Shown: positions 43,532-51,862, counted from the first letter of the stretch. The stretch is DNA of 64,000 nt from JANOSH01 sp031415695 (GCA_031415695.1 JANOSH010000051.1:186001-250000); one strand, 5' to 3'. The notes: a model not told the origin generated them from the letters alone. Translations and numbers: made by a program.

Positions 43532-44650
43532 ATGACCGATGTGCTCGATGCTGCCCGCCGGGCCGAACCGTTTGCTCGGGAGGCGGCCGATGCTGCCGAG
43601 ACCTCGAGGCGGTTACCGAGCGACCTGGTCGAAACGCTCGTCGCAGAAGGACTCATGCGAATGGGCGTGCCCCAGGCGTACGGCGGGCCAGGCGCGTCGC
43701 CCATGGACATCGTGCAAGCAATTGCCGAGGTGGCCCGGGGTGACGGTGCTGCTGGCTGGTGCGTGATGATTGCGGCAACTACGTCATCGCTCGCCGGATT
43801 TCTCGAACCTTCGGCGGCCGAGACCATCTATCGAAATCCGTTGTCCGTGAGTGGCGGAGCGTACGCACCGTCGGGTACTGCGGTTTCAGTTCCAGGTGGA
43901 TGGCGAGTCACGGGACGTTGGCAGTGGGGAAGTGGCGGCCAGCATTGCCAGTGGATGTTGGGCGGGTGCATAACCGATACGAAAGAGTTCCGGCTCATGT
44001 TCGCGCCGTCGGCCGAGATCAGTATCCACGACACCTGGTTTGTCAGCGGTTTGCGAGGTACTGGTTCGAATGATTTCGAGATGGTCGATGTCTTTGTACC
44101 CGAACACCACAGCGTGCTGCCACTAGCGGCGCGGGCAATGGTCGATGAGCCGTTGGCTCGGTTCCCGAACTTCAACCTGCTCGCGGCCGGTGTGGCTGCC
44201 ACGACCCTCGGCATCGCCCGTAGGGCTATCGACGAAGTGGTGGCATTGGCGGCGTCAAAGCGCCCGTCGATGAGCACAAAGACGATCGCGCAGTCGTCGT
44301 TAGTGCAGTTCGACATAGCGCGAGCCGAGGCACATCTGGGCTCGGCTCGGGCTTGGTTACTCGAAGCCCTCAACGATGGCTGGCAGACCGCGCTTGGCGG
44401 TGATCGCGTGTCAATCGATCAACGCGTGAGGGTGCGAATGGCAGCTGCGCATGCCGCCACTCAAGCTGCCGCAGCAACTGACCTGGCGTATAACGCGGCT
44501 GGAGGATCGTCGGTGTTCAATACGAGCCCGCTTCAGCGCTGCCATCGCGACGTGCACACCGCAACACAACACCTCATGGTGTCTCCTCGGATTCTGGAAT
44601 CGGCCGGTCGCGTCCTGCTCGGTCAGTCAATCGACACCAGCCAGTTCTAG
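43532..44650 (+). CDS. Acyl-CoA dehydrogenase-like flavoprotein
   Basis: 372 residues of the acyl-CoA dehydrogenase fold with the C-terminal domain seen in HpaH/DszC-like monooxygenases. Segments: LMRMGVPQAYGGPGASPMDIVQAIAEVARGDGAAGWCVMI (typical start of this subgroup), VTGRWQWGSGGQHCQWMLGG, TWFVSGLRGTGSNDFEMVDVFVPEH, and at the end RCHRDVHTATQHLMVS. The last motif (RxxRDxxxxxxH) is characteristic of flavin-dependent hydroxylases acting on aromatic or polycyclic compounds. It begins 22 bp after the dispersed repeat and may be co-transcribed with the enoyl-CoA hydratase gene. Substrate unknown. Confidence 0.88.
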   Translation: MTDVLDAARRAEPFAREAADAAETSRRLPSDLVETLVAEGLMRMGVPQAYGGPGASPMDIVQAIAEVARGDGAAGWCVMIAATTSSLAGFLEPSAAETIYRNPLSVSGGAYAPSGTAVSVPGGWRVTGRWQWGSGGQHCQWMLGGCITDTKEFRLMFAPSAEISIHDTWFVSGLRGTGSNDFEMVDVFVPEHHSVLPLAARAMVDEPLARFPNFNLLAAGVAATTLGIARRAIDEVVALAASKRPSMSTKTIAQSSLVQFDIARAEAHLGSARAWLLEALNDGWQTALGGDRVSIDQRVRVRMAAAHAATQAAAATDLAYNAAGGSSVFNTSPLQRCHRDVHTATQHLMVSPRILESAGRVLLGQSIDTSQF

Positions 44651-44658
44651 GGTTGGGA

Positions 44659-45438
44659 ATGGAATCGATCCGGACCGCATACGACGGTGACGTGCTGGTC
44701 GTCACTATCGATAACCCGAATAGCGAGCTGAACGCGGTCAACGAGGTGCTCCACAGCGAACTGGCCGAGCTGTTCAGAGACCTCAAACGCGAGGACCGGG
44801 CCAGGGCGGTGCTCCTCACCGGGTCGAAAAAAGCATTTTCGGCCGGCGGCGATTACAGCTGGTTCCCAACGCTCAATACCGTGGAGCGCCTCGAACACCT
44901 GCGACGCGATGCGCGCCAGTTGATTTGGGATTTGCTTGATGTCGAGCTGCCGATTGTGGCCGCAATCAACGGTCCGGCGGTTGGCCTTGGTGCATCCGTG
45001 GCGTTGCTGTGTGACCTCATCGTTATGGCCGACCATGCTGTTATTGCCGATCCGCATGTTCGCGTCGGCATCGTCGCGGGCGATGGCGGTACAGCCATTT
45101 GGCCACTTTTGGTTGGCCCGGCTCTCGCCAAGCAGTTCCTGCTGACCGGCGACGCAGTGTCGGCCCCCGATGCACTGCGGATGGGCCTCGTCAACGAGGT
45201 GGTCTCCGGTAGTGAACTGGCCGAGCGGGGCTTGTATTGGGCACGGCGACTTGCCGCCGGAGCGCCGCTCGCAGTGAAGTACACCAAGCTTGCCGTCAAC
45301 GCTCAGGTCAAACGAGCGCTGCTCGACAGCTTCGACTTGGCCACGTCACTTGAGTTGGTCACGTTTCTATCGGCCGATCACCAAGAGGCCTTGGCCGCAT
45401 TGGCTCAAAAACGCGCACCGGTCTTCACCGGTCGATGA
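44659..45438 (+). CDS. Enoyl-CoA hydratase/isomerase family protein
   Basis: A 259-residue crotonase-fold enzyme. Oxyanion-hole regions are SKKAFSAGGDYSWF and AAINGPAVGLGASVALLCDLIVM; the second is a textbook crotonase signature. In FGIVAGDGGTAIWPLLVG the usual Glu pair of hydratases is replaced by Asp/Gly residues, so the reaction could be isomerisation or thioester hydrolysis rather than hydration. ATG at 44659 is preferred to a TTG at 44653, with GGGA just before it. It follows the flavoprotein gene by eight bases and precedes the nitroreductase by 18. Confidence 0.9.
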   Translation: MESIRTAYDGDVLVVTIDNPNSELNAVNEVLHSELAELFRDLKREDRARAVLLTGSKKAFSAGGDYSWFPTLNTVERLEHLRRDARQLIWDLLDVELPIVAAINGPAVGLGASVALLCDLIVMADHAVIADPHVRVGIVAGDGGTAIWPLLVGPALAKQFLLTGDAVSAPDALRMGLVNEVVSGSELAERGLYWARRLAAGAPLAVKYTKLAVNAQVKRALLDSFDLATSLELVTFLSADHQEALAALAQKRAPVFTGR

Positions 45439-45456
45439 CTTGTAGAAAAGGTATCC

Positions 45457-46104
45457 ATGGATCCCATCGAAGCAATCATGACCACTCGGGCTATTCGGCG
45501 GTTCACAACCGAGGCAGTGGCCGACGAGGCGATTCTTACGTGTCTGCGTGCCGCCCAGCAAGCACCAAGCGGTGGCAACGTGCAGCCTCAACAATACCTT
45601 GTGCTCACGCACGCCGAGCCCAAAGCGCAGGTAGCCGAACTGTATGCCAAAGCGTATGACCGCTATGAAAAGATTCTTGGCACGCCGAGGTCGTTTCGTA
45701 CTCCCGAGGATGAACAGAGCTGGCGACGTACCCGAGACGCCAGCGACCATCTCGCCGCTCATCTGGGTGAAGCCCCCGCTCTGGTGCTCTTCTTGCAGCC
45801 GATTATCCCATGGTCGCCTAGTGACGACGAGGGTCCTATGGACATTGGTCCCTTGTACGCGAGCGTGTACCCGGCGGTGCAGAACTTCTGTGTTGCTGCC
45901 CGTTCGCTGGGACTTGGAACAGCGTTGACCACCGTAATTCGTATCTACACGGACGAAACGTTGTCGGCGCTTGGGGTACCCGACGGTTACGAAATCGCAG
46001 CGCTCGTCCCTGTTGGGTACCCTGCGGGCAACTTTGGCCAGGCGCGCCGAAAGCCGGTCGAGGCCGTGACCCACTGGAATCGGTTTGGTGATCGACGCAG
46101 GTAG
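45457..46104 (+). CDS. Nitroreductase family protein
   Basis: A 215-residue FMN-dependent NAD(P)H oxidoreductase. The N-terminus PIEAIMTTRAIRRFTTEAVADEAIL, followed by AAQQAPSGGNVQPQQYLV, supplies the FMN-phosphate-binding Arg residues and the SGGNxQPQ loop. VQNFCVAARSLGLGTALTT and ALVPVGYPAG are the remaining conserved segments. AAAGG precedes the ATG by five bases. Such enzymes reduce nitro groups or quinones or dehalogenate substrates; the role here is not determinable. It closes a three-gene plus-strand set beginning at 43532. Confidence 0.92.
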   Translation: MDPIEAIMTTRAIRRFTTEAVADEAILTCLRAAQQAPSGGNVQPQQYLVLTHAEPKAQVAELYAKAYDRYEKILGTPRSFRTPEDEQSWRRTRDASDHLAAHLGEAPALVLFLQPIIPWSPSDDEGPMDIGPLYASVYPAVQNFCVAARSLGLGTALTTVIRIYTDETLSALGVPDGYEIAALVPVGYPAGNFGQARRKPVEAVTHWNRFGDRRR

Positions 46105-46461
46105 CTAGCGCCGAGTGGTTTGAGCCGCGCGCGCATCGGTGAGTGCGGTCTCTATGAACGCCTGCAAACCTATTGGCCCGCTATCGGTCGCCTCGCTGAG
46201 GGCCACGACGAGCTGATACAGACCTTCTTGGGGTTGTCCGGCCTTTCGCAGACACACTGCGAGTGCGGTTCGATACGTTGCAACGGCATGTGTTTGATTA
46301 CTGGCCTCTGCCTCGCGCAGCGCTTCGGCGGCGCTAGCGCATGACACGTCACCGCGTATCGCCAGCAACAGCAGGGACTCTGCCGCGCCGACTGCTTGGC
46401 CTGCGGTAACATTGGGTTCGTATCCAGTCTTCGCGTGCTGGCGCTGCAAACCTTCAGTCAT
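46105..46461 (-). CDS. Hypothetical helical protein
   Basis: 118 residues, Ala/Glu-rich and apparently all helical (GQAVGAAESLLLLAIRG, ALREAEASNQTHAVATYRTALAVCLRKAG). The pattern of helix pairs resembles a short TPR-like array, but I cannot confirm repeats. The stop begins directly after the nitroreductase stop, and the ATG at 46461 faces the sigma-factor gene with 51 bp between, so it is divergent from that regulon. The tight fit between neighbours and ordinary codon use support a real gene; no function is assigned. Confidence 0.6.
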   Translation of the reverse strand: MTEGLQRQHAKTGYEPNVTAGQAVGAAESLLLLAIRGDVSCASAAEALREAEASNQTHAVATYRTALAVCLRKAGQPQEGLYQLVVALSEATDSGPIGLQAFIETALTDARAAQTTRR

Positions 46462-46512
46462 GATCTCGCCTGCTTCTCATCCTCGTACACTCCAACTCGC
46501 CGTGTTGCTCCT

Positions 46513-47079
46513 GTGGACGATCCGACCGAGAGAAAAGTTTCTCCTTTGAGGCCAGAGATTGACGTTGTTCCGGTTCCGGCAGCTGCCCCGATCGAAATAC
46601 TGGTCGCCGAGTTCAGCCCAGCGATGTTCCGCGTCGCTCAGTCGATCGTTGGCGATCGCTCGCTGGCCGAGGACATTGTTCAAGAGGCCCTCGTGCGGGT
46701 ATGGCTGCACCTCGACGACTATCGGGGTGACGCACCGCTCAAGAACTGGGCACTTCGAATAACCCATAACTGCGCAATCTCGTACCTGAGAAAAAGGCGC
46801 GACGAGTCTCGTGACCCTGAGACATTGTCGGCACTGCCGTCCGAGCACACCGGAGCCGACGTCGCACGTACTGTCGTCGCACGTTCGGCGATGCACGACG
46901 TGTGGGCGGCACTCGACCAACTCGACCCGGTCACGAGGTCAATTGTCATTCTTCGTGAAGTTGAGCATCTTTCGTACGACGAGATCGCAGACATCCTCGA
47001 ACTTGCGTTGCCAACAGTAAAGACGCGACTCTTCCGGGCTCGACGCACTCTTTCGGTTCAGTTAGAGGAGTGGAAGTAA
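46513..47079 (+). CDS. ECF-type RNA polymerase sigma factor
   Basis: A 188-residue alternative sigma factor. Region 2: MFRVAQSIVGDRSLAEDIVQEALVRVWLHLDDYRG with RITHNCAISYLRKRRDES (2.3-2.4). Region 4: LDQLDPVTRSIVILREVEHLSYDEIADILELALPTVKTRLFRARRTL, a complete helix-turn-helix. There is no region 3, as in ECF factors. GTG at 46513 gives a compact N-terminus; the frame remains open upstream but runs into the divergent gene. TAATG overlap couples it to the next gene, which is placed like an anti-sigma factor. Confidence 0.93.
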   Translation: MDDPTERKVSPLRPEIDVVPVPAAAPIEILVAEFSPAMFRVAQSIVGDRSLAEDIVQEALVRVWLHLDDYRGDAPLKNWALRITHNCAISYLRKRRDESRDPETLSALPSEHTGADVARTVVARSAMHDVWAALDQLDPVTRSIVILREVEHLSYDEIADILELALPTVKTRLFRARRTLSVQLEEWK

Positions 47080-47417
47080 TGAGCAGCGCGAGAAACCCAA
47101 CCGACGGAACCTTGCTGATGTGGCTTGAAGGCCGGCCAGACAAGCTAGAGCGCTATCTGTCCACGCGTCCCGAAGCCAGCGATCGACTCGAAGCGCTTAC
47201 CTCGCTACAAAGCACGCTCAGTCAATCGTTGGCCGAAGCGGTCCAACCCAGTGATGGCATGCAGGAGCGACTGGCCGCCTCGCTGGCCGGTAGGCCGTCA
47301 GGCAGCGATACGGCTAAGGTCTTGCTCGATCTCTTTGGGCTCGGACTTCGTACCGCTGCGGTCATTCTCAACCCCGGCGAGGCCACCCTGTCTACAGAGG
47401 AAAGCAATCCGACATGA
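47079..47417 (+). CDS. Putative anti-sigma factor / sigma-associated protein
   Basis: 112 residues, translationally coupled to the sigma gene (TAATG) with GAGGAG eight bases upstream. The N-terminus LLMWLEGRPDKLERYLSTRPEASDRLEAL resembles the first helices of anti-sigma zinc-finger-like domains, in which a short E-GR-turn precedes a helix, but the HxxxCxxC metal motif is absent. A hydrophobic stretch near residues 80-98 (VLLDLFGLGLRTAAVIL) could touch the membrane. Position is the main evidence for an anti-sigma role. The stop overlaps the MscS-like gene start (ATGA). Confidence 0.6.
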   Translation: MSSARNPTDGTLLMWLEGRPDKLERYLSTRPEASDRLEALTSLQSTLSQSLAEAVQPSDGMQERLAASLAGRPSGSDTAKVLLDLFGLGLRTAAVILNPGEATLSTEESNPT

Positions 47418-48130
47418 AATGGTTGATTGCATTGGGCATAGCGATCGCCGGTCTCGTCCTTGGTCTCGTGCTGTCGACGATCGCTCGGCGCCAATTGACA
47501 AAACCAGGTCGTTCCGATGCCCTTCGCCAAGTAGCGCCGGCAGTCGCAAGTTTTCTGTTCTGGAGCGCTGTTGGTCTTGGGATCATGATTTCTGTCGCTC
47601 AATTTAGTCCCGAGTCGCTCAAGCCATTACCCAGTCAACTGATCACCTATTTTCCCCGAGTCCTCATCGCTGGCGTGCTCTTGATTGCCGGGAAAGTGGC
47701 CGGTTCGCTGGCGGCGCTCGCCGTGGGCCGGGCGATTCTGAAGGCCACCAAACAACGCAAGCCGGCGGTGGAACGTGGTGTCGCTACGGGTATTGTCGCT
47801 CTCGCTGCGCTAGTGGGCATTGGCCAACTCGGTATCGACACCACCATCGTGAATCTGCTCGTTACCGGTGTTGTTTTTGCATTCTCGCTGGGTGCAGCGT
47901 TGTTGATAGGCCTAGGAGGGCGCGATGTAGCCCGACAAATCGCCGCAGGTCGGTACCTGAAGGGTCTCATTGCTCCTGGCATGCTGCTAACTGTTGGCTC
48001 GGTGGTGGGCACCGTTGTGGCGCTTCGGCCAGCAACGCTCGAGCTGACCCTCAACGACGGATCTACTGCACATATGCCCAACAGCGATGTTCTCGACAGT
48101 TGCTTTCGGCTGGTAGAACCGCCCGCCTAA
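47414..48130 (+). CDS. MscS-like / conserved TM helix membrane protein
   Basis: A 238-residue protein with about five hydrophobic helices: WLIALGIAIAGLVLGLVLSTIA, VASFLFWSAVGLGIMISVAQF, VLIAGVLLIAGKVAGSLAALAVG and two more around VGIGQLGID and LVTGVVFAFSLGAALLIGLGGRDVARQIAAG. The last matches the pore helix and following segment of MscS-like channels, and VALRPATLELTLNDGSTAHMPNSDVLD resembles the start of the beta domain, cut short. A mechanosensitive-type channel under sigma control would point to an envelope or osmotic stress regulon; that link is inferred from the operon. Confidence 0.75.
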   Translation: MKWLIALGIAIAGLVLGLVLSTIARRQLTKPGRSDALRQVAPAVASFLFWSAVGLGIMISVAQFSPESLKPLPSQLITYFPRVLIAGVLLIAGKVAGSLAALAVGRAILKATKQRKPAVERGVATGIVALAALVGIGQLGIDTTIVNLLVTGVVFAFSLGAALLIGLGGRDVARQIAAGRYLKGLIAPGMLLTVGSVVGTVVALRPATLELTLNDGSTAHMPNSDVLDSCFRLVEPPA

Positions 48131-48139
48131 CGTACGCGG

Positions 48140-49558
48140 TCAGCGGCGTGCGTGGTTGTCGAGTAGCAGCGCAATGACGCTCGTGAGGCGCTCAGCGGTC
48201 GGAATATGCAGGTATTCATTGGGGCCGTGAGCATTACTGTCGGGCCCAAGCACACCTGTGACGATGAATTGAGCGTCGGGGAACCGTGCACCGAGCATGC
48301 CCATGAACGGGATCGACCCACCTTCGCCGAACGATCGCGATGGCCGCTCGAACAGCGCTTCGGACGCCTCAGTCAAAGCGTCCGATAGCCACGCAGCGTT
48401 GGCCGGAGCATCCCATCCGGAAGCGGCGTGGGCATCGTGGAATGTAACTGATGCGGCGGCCGGAGGGTCGCCAGTGAGCGCAGCCGAAACGGCAGCGAGC
48501 GCCAGGTCTGCGTCGACGGTGGGGGGTAGGCGAAACGACAATCCCAGGGATGTGGACGGCCTGAGGACGTTGCCGGCGCGACTCGAGGGTGGAAATCCGT
48601 CAGCGGAGATGTAGCTCAGTGTTGGCCGCCATGTTCGATTCAACAGCTGGTCGACCGCATAGGGCGTGACTGGCCGAGTCGTGCCCGTAAACGGGTAGTC
48701 GTCGCTCACTGGGTGGCCAAGAACGTTTGCGGTATCGATCGCCTGCTGCCGACGATGAGGCGGGATCTCGGCATGAAGTTCGGGCAGGAGCACGCGTCCG
48801 GTAGTGGCATCTTCAATCCGGTCGAGTAGCTGTCGAATTAGACGAAACGACGACGGCACGATGCCGCTTGCTTCGCCGGAGTGCACGCCTTCGTCCAGTA
48901 CGTGCACGGTAAGAACCCCGGAGACCAATCCTCGAAGCGACGTGGTGGTCCAGAGATGGTCGTAATCCGCGCAGCCCGAATCGAGGCAGACGACAAGTGA
49001 TGGCGTGCCGAGTCGTTCGGCAAGATGTGAGACGTAGGCGGGAAGGTCGGTGCTTCCCGACTCCTCGCTCGATTCGATAAGCATGACGCAGCGTGTGTGT
49101 GAGCCGCCCGCAGCGCGCAGCGCCTCGATGGCGGCTAACGACGCAAACGCGCTGTACCCATCGTCGGCTCCGCCCCGGCCGTATAGCCGGTCGCCTTCAC
49201 GCACGGGGGTCCAGGCCGACAACCCCGCACGCCATCCCGTCATTTCTGGTTGTTTGTCGAGATGCCCATACAGGAGCACTGTGTCGGAATTTGACGACCC
49301 GGGAGTTGCCACGACCTCGACCAAGATGACGGGCGACCGACCGGCTAACTCGTGGACCTCGACGGACATGCCGGGGATGGCTCGCATCCGACACCAATCG
49401 GCGATGAGATGTGTAGCCCGATGAATGTGGCCGTTCGCGGCCCAGTCCGCGTCGAAAGCCGCAGACACGCAGGGCACCGCTATGTATTCGTGAAGGCGAT
49501 GAACGATGTCGTCTCGCCAGACGTTCTCGACATGTGCAATGACTGCGTCAACGTTCAC
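48140..49558 (-). CDS. M20 family dipeptidase/metallopeptidase
   Basis: A 472-residue di-zinc peptidase of the CNDP/PepV-like group. Zinc ligands and catalytic residues are visible: LLYGHLDKQPEM (His, Asp), GRGGADDGYSAFA (bridging Asp), IESSEESGS (catalytic Glu pair), VCLDSG and, near the end, SNAHGPNEYLHIP (His). The dimerisation domain lies between. Substrate is probably a short peptide. GTG at 49558 gives the family N-terminus (NVDAVIAHVEN); the long frame upstream passes through the dispersed repeat and the neighbouring gene and is not used. No clear Shine-Dalgarno, perhaps because the repeat displaced it. Confidence 0.92.
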   Translation of the reverse strand: MNVDAVIAHVENVWRDDIVHRLHEYIAVPCVSAAFDADWAANGHIHRATHLIADWCRMRAIPGMSVEVHELAGRSPVILVEVVATPGSSNSDTVLLYGHLDKQPEMTGWRAGLSAWTPVREGDRLYGRGGADDGYSAFASLAAIEALRAAGGSHTRCVMLIESSEESGSTDLPAYVSHLAERLGTPSLVVCLDSGCADYDHLWTTTSLRGLVSGVLTVHVLDEGVHSGEASGIVPSSFRLIRQLLDRIEDATTGRVLLPELHAEIPPHRRQQAIDTANVLGHPVSDDYPFTGTTRPVTPYAVDQLLNRTWRPTLSYISADGFPPSSRAGNVLRPSTSLGLSFRLPPTVDADLALAAVSAALTGDPPAAASVTFHDAHAASGWDAPANAAWLSDALTEASEALFERPSRSFGEGGSIPFMGMLGARFPDAQFIVTGVLGPDSNAHGPNEYLHIPTAERLTSVIALLLDNHARR

Positions 49559-49572
49559 AGTCGAAACTCTAG

Positions 49573-49626
49573 AGGCGGAGCGTTGAAGCGACCGGGAGCG
49601 AGCAAGCGACGCAAAAGGCGAGCTAG
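49573..49626 (+). repeat. Dispersed CTAG-ended repeat, copy 3
   Basis: 54 bp, from AGGCGGAGCGTTGAAGCGAC to GGCGAGCTAGGA. It aligns with copy 2 at roughly four of five positions. The mini-hairpin has become CGC-AAAAG-GCG, keeping pairing. Its CTAG provides the TAG stop of the flavoprotein gene on the minus strand, and it fills the space upstream of the M20 peptidase start. Confidence 0.7.
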
Positions 49627-50855
49627 GACGAAGCACGTGCTCGTAACTCGGCCCCGTCTCGACGAAGAAAACCGCGGTGCCATCGCCGCGGTGTAAACAG
49701 CGCGGCGCGAGGTTCGTCCTCGAACAGCCAGCGACCAAAATTGCGCCGAGTCCAATCGTTCGTAGCAGCCAGAGCAATGGATCCGTTGGCGCCCCGTTGC
49801 GACGCCAAGATGCGCGTGAGTCGCGAAGCAAACCGGTGGTCGGGCACCAGATTGGTGGCCACGAGTTTCTGATAGTTGACCAGCGCAGTTGTCGGTTCCT
49901 CAGATCGTGCGCCGATGATTGCTTGGGCTGCAAAGCGTCCGGTGAGCAGAGCCTGACCAATGCCCTCACCGGTCATGGGATCACATGCAGCCGCGGCATC
50001 ACCAACGAAAAGCGCTCGCCCGGTACCGAGCGAAATATCGTCGATGCGCGCGGGTATTGGCCAGGCCAAATGGCGATCGTCGAGCACGGCGGCGGGCCCA
50101 AGTGCTGTGCGAACGTGCGGGCGCCCTACAAGGTTGGTCCATAGAGCTTTCATCTCCTGTGTGCGGATTCCCGTGTCGCGTGCAATGCCAAAGCCAACGT
50201 TTGCCCGCCCCCCAGGCAAGGGGAAACTCCACGCGTAACCAGGGAGCAAGTCGGGTTCAAACCACACCCATAACCGTTCGGCCGCTGTGCCCGTTACGTT
50301 GCTGGCGTACTGGCGCGCAGCATGCCACTCGCCAAGGTAACCCTTCGTTTGAATACCCAACATTTTCCGGGTGGGACTCCACATTCCATCGGCGCACACC
50401 GCGTAGCTGGCAAGGACGTCGCCGTGCCCGGCGATGGTCACCGTAATGCCACTTCCTCGATTCGAGAGGTCGCTGACTGCCGCGCCCTCGATCACCGTGA
50501 CGTTTCGGGTTGTGGCTAACCGCACAAGTGCTACATCGAGTTCACCACGGGGGGCGACAGCGCCGTACAACCCGCGGTGATCGGGAAAGGGAAACTCCAC
50601 CTCTCGCCCCCGCGGCGAACGAACCCAGGCGGACCCGACCTCGCTCCATGAAGGAACGTCCGATGGGGCAAAGCCCAGACGTGCTAGCTCGCGAAGCGCG
50701 CCTGTTGTGAGCCCGTCGCCGCAACACTTGTCGCGAGGAAACCGAGCCTTATCGACAAGAACCACTCGCTTGCCGGCATCGGCGAGATGGATCGCCGCCG
50801 AGCAACCGGCTGGACCCGCGCCAATCACTACGACGTCGGCCACATCAGTACTCAC
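49623..50855 (-). CDS. Geranylgeranyl reductase family flavoprotein
   Basis: A 410-residue FAD-dependent reductase. The N-terminal motif is VVIGAGPAGCSAAIHLADAG, followed by VLVDKARFPRDKCCGDGLTTGAL, the PRxKxCGDG motif of the family. PLPGGRANVGFGIARD and ALFVGDAAAACDPMTGEGIGQALLTGRFAA form the C-terminal FAD site. Members reduce the double bonds of geranylgeranyl groups in menaquinone, chlorophyll or lipids; in actinobacteria a menaquinone-reducing role is common, but the substrate here is unproven. The stop codon lies within the dispersed repeat. It starts divergently from an unannotated 66-bp gap. Confidence 0.9.
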   Translation of the reverse strand: MSTDVADVVVIGAGPAGCSAAIHLADAGKRVVLVDKARFPRDKCCGDGLTTGALRELARLGFAPSDVPSWSEVGSAWVRSPRGREVEFPFPDHRGLYGAVAPRGELDVALVRLATTRNVTVIEGAAVSDLSNRGSGITVTIAGHGDVLASYAVCADGMWSPTRKMLGIQTKGYLGEWHAARQYASNVTGTAAERLWVWFEPDLLPGYAWSFPLPGGRANVGFGIARDTGIRTQEMKALWTNLVGRPHVRTALGPAAVLDDRHLAWPIPARIDDISLGTGRALFVGDAAAACDPMTGEGIGQALLTGRFAAQAIIGARSEEPTTALVNYQKLVATNLVPDHRFASRLTRILASQRGANGSIALAATNDWTRRNFGRWLFEDEPRAALFTPRRWHRGFLRRDGAELRARASS

Positions 50856-50921
50856 CGTGGACAGGCTACGGCGGTGGCCGACGCACTAGCCAGCCAGCTC
50901 AACGCCGGCCGGTGACGGTGA

Positions 50922-51710
50922 TTACCTGACAGCAGGACGACTCATGGCGTCCTTGAGCTCGGTTATTAGCTCCGGCGTTAGCTGCGCGCCGACCCGCTCG
51001 GTCAACAGACGCATCTCGTAGCCCACCAGACCAAGGTCCGCATCACGGGTGGTGACGACACCAAGCGACGAGCCGCCGCTGATGGCCGAGACCAGAAGGA
51101 ACGCGGAGTGCATCTCGATGATGACATGGTTCATATCGCCCAATGTCAACACGATCGCGGCGCTATCGGAGAGGCACCGGACGCCCGTAACGATGGCCGA
51201 CAACCGGTCTGCGGCCAGCCGATCAAGGTTGGCCACAGCCATGAGCAGCCCATCAGACGAAACCACCACCGCCTGATCAATACCCGTGGTGTTTTCGACG
51301 AAGCTCGACATGAGCCAGTTGAAGTTCTCTGCCACCGATGAAAGCGCAGCGGGTGCAGCTGATTCAGTTATCGCCGCAGGCTGTACGACCGCTTCGCCCC
51401 TGTGCTGGTTCCCCCACATGACAGGAACTTCCACCGGGGGCAGTCCCACCGGCTGTTGTGGTTGGTAGTGCTGGGGCGGGTAGGGCTGTTGTGGTTGGTA
51501 GTGCTGGGGTGGGTAGGGCTGTTGTGGTTCGTAGGGCTGTTGTGGTTGGTAGGGCTGTTGTGGGTACGGCTGTTGTGGTGGGTGCGGCTGTCGTGGCGGC
51601 GCGTGAGGAGGTTGTTGTTGCGCCTGCGTCGCGTAGCTCTGGTGCGGCGCCGAGGTGCCACCCTCGATCGCTGCGATGAAGTTCTGTGAAGTCACAACTT
51701 TCCGTCCCAT
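50922..51710 (-). CDS. Roadblock/LC7 domain protein with Pro/Gln-repeat N-terminus
   Basis: About 262 residues. Residues about 25-85 are a low-complexity Pro/Gln/Tyr region built from PYPPQHYQPQQ and PYQPQQ units. Residues about 130-255 are a Roadblock/LC7 domain: MSSFVENTTGIDQAVVVSSDGLLMAVA, LSAIVTGVRCLSDSAA, IIEMHSAFLLVSAI, DADLGLVGYEMRLLTERVGAQLTPEL. Actinobacterial Roadblock proteins usually lie beside a small GTPase and a DUF742 protein; none is present here. ATG at 51710 is assumed; GTG at 51764 would add 18 residues. The repeats could drive multivalent binding or phase separation (speculation). Confidence 0.8.
   Translation of the reverse strand: MGRKVVTSQNFIAAIEGGTSAPHQSYATQAQQQPPHAPPRQPHPPQQPYPQQPYQPQQPYEPQQPYPPQHYQPQQPYPPQHYQPQQPVGLPPVEVPVMWGNQHRGEAVVQPAAITESAAPAALSSVAENFNWLMSSFVENTTGIDQAVVVSSDGLLMAVANLDRLAADRLSAIVTGVRCLSDSAAIVLTLGDMNHVIIEMHSAFLLVSAISGGSSLGVVTTRDADLGLVGYEMRLLTERVGAQLTPELITELKDAMSRPAVR
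51451..51602. repeat. Coding tandem repeat (33-bp and 18-bp units)
   Basis: Two 33-bp units (51451-51483 and 51484-51516) differ by about one base, followed by 18-, 18-, 15- and 18-bp units all starting GGCTGTTGTGG. They encode the Pro/Gln/Tyr repeats of the Roadblock protein in frame. Near-identity of the 33-bp pair suggests recent duplication. Confidence 0.8.
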
Positions 51711-51862
51711 TGCCGTTGAGTGATCAACGCCTCTGATCGGCCGGTTCTTGTCAATCACGAGCACTACGGTAAGTACTTGCCACTACCTTGAAGTTGAGCA
51801 TCGCCGCATTGAACCGGCAAGATATGGGTTCAACGTTGCCCAGAGCTTGCTTGGAGTATGGA

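Noticed and set aside
48140..49969. 609-codon form of the M20 peptidase
   Set aside because: The extra N-terminus reads through the dispersed repeat and the end of the flavoprotein gene; family homology starts at the GTG at 49558.
51451..51602. Short tandem repeats as a CRISPR array
   Set aside because: Units are 15-33 bp, directly adjacent without unique spacers, and encode an in-frame Pro/Gln repeat.
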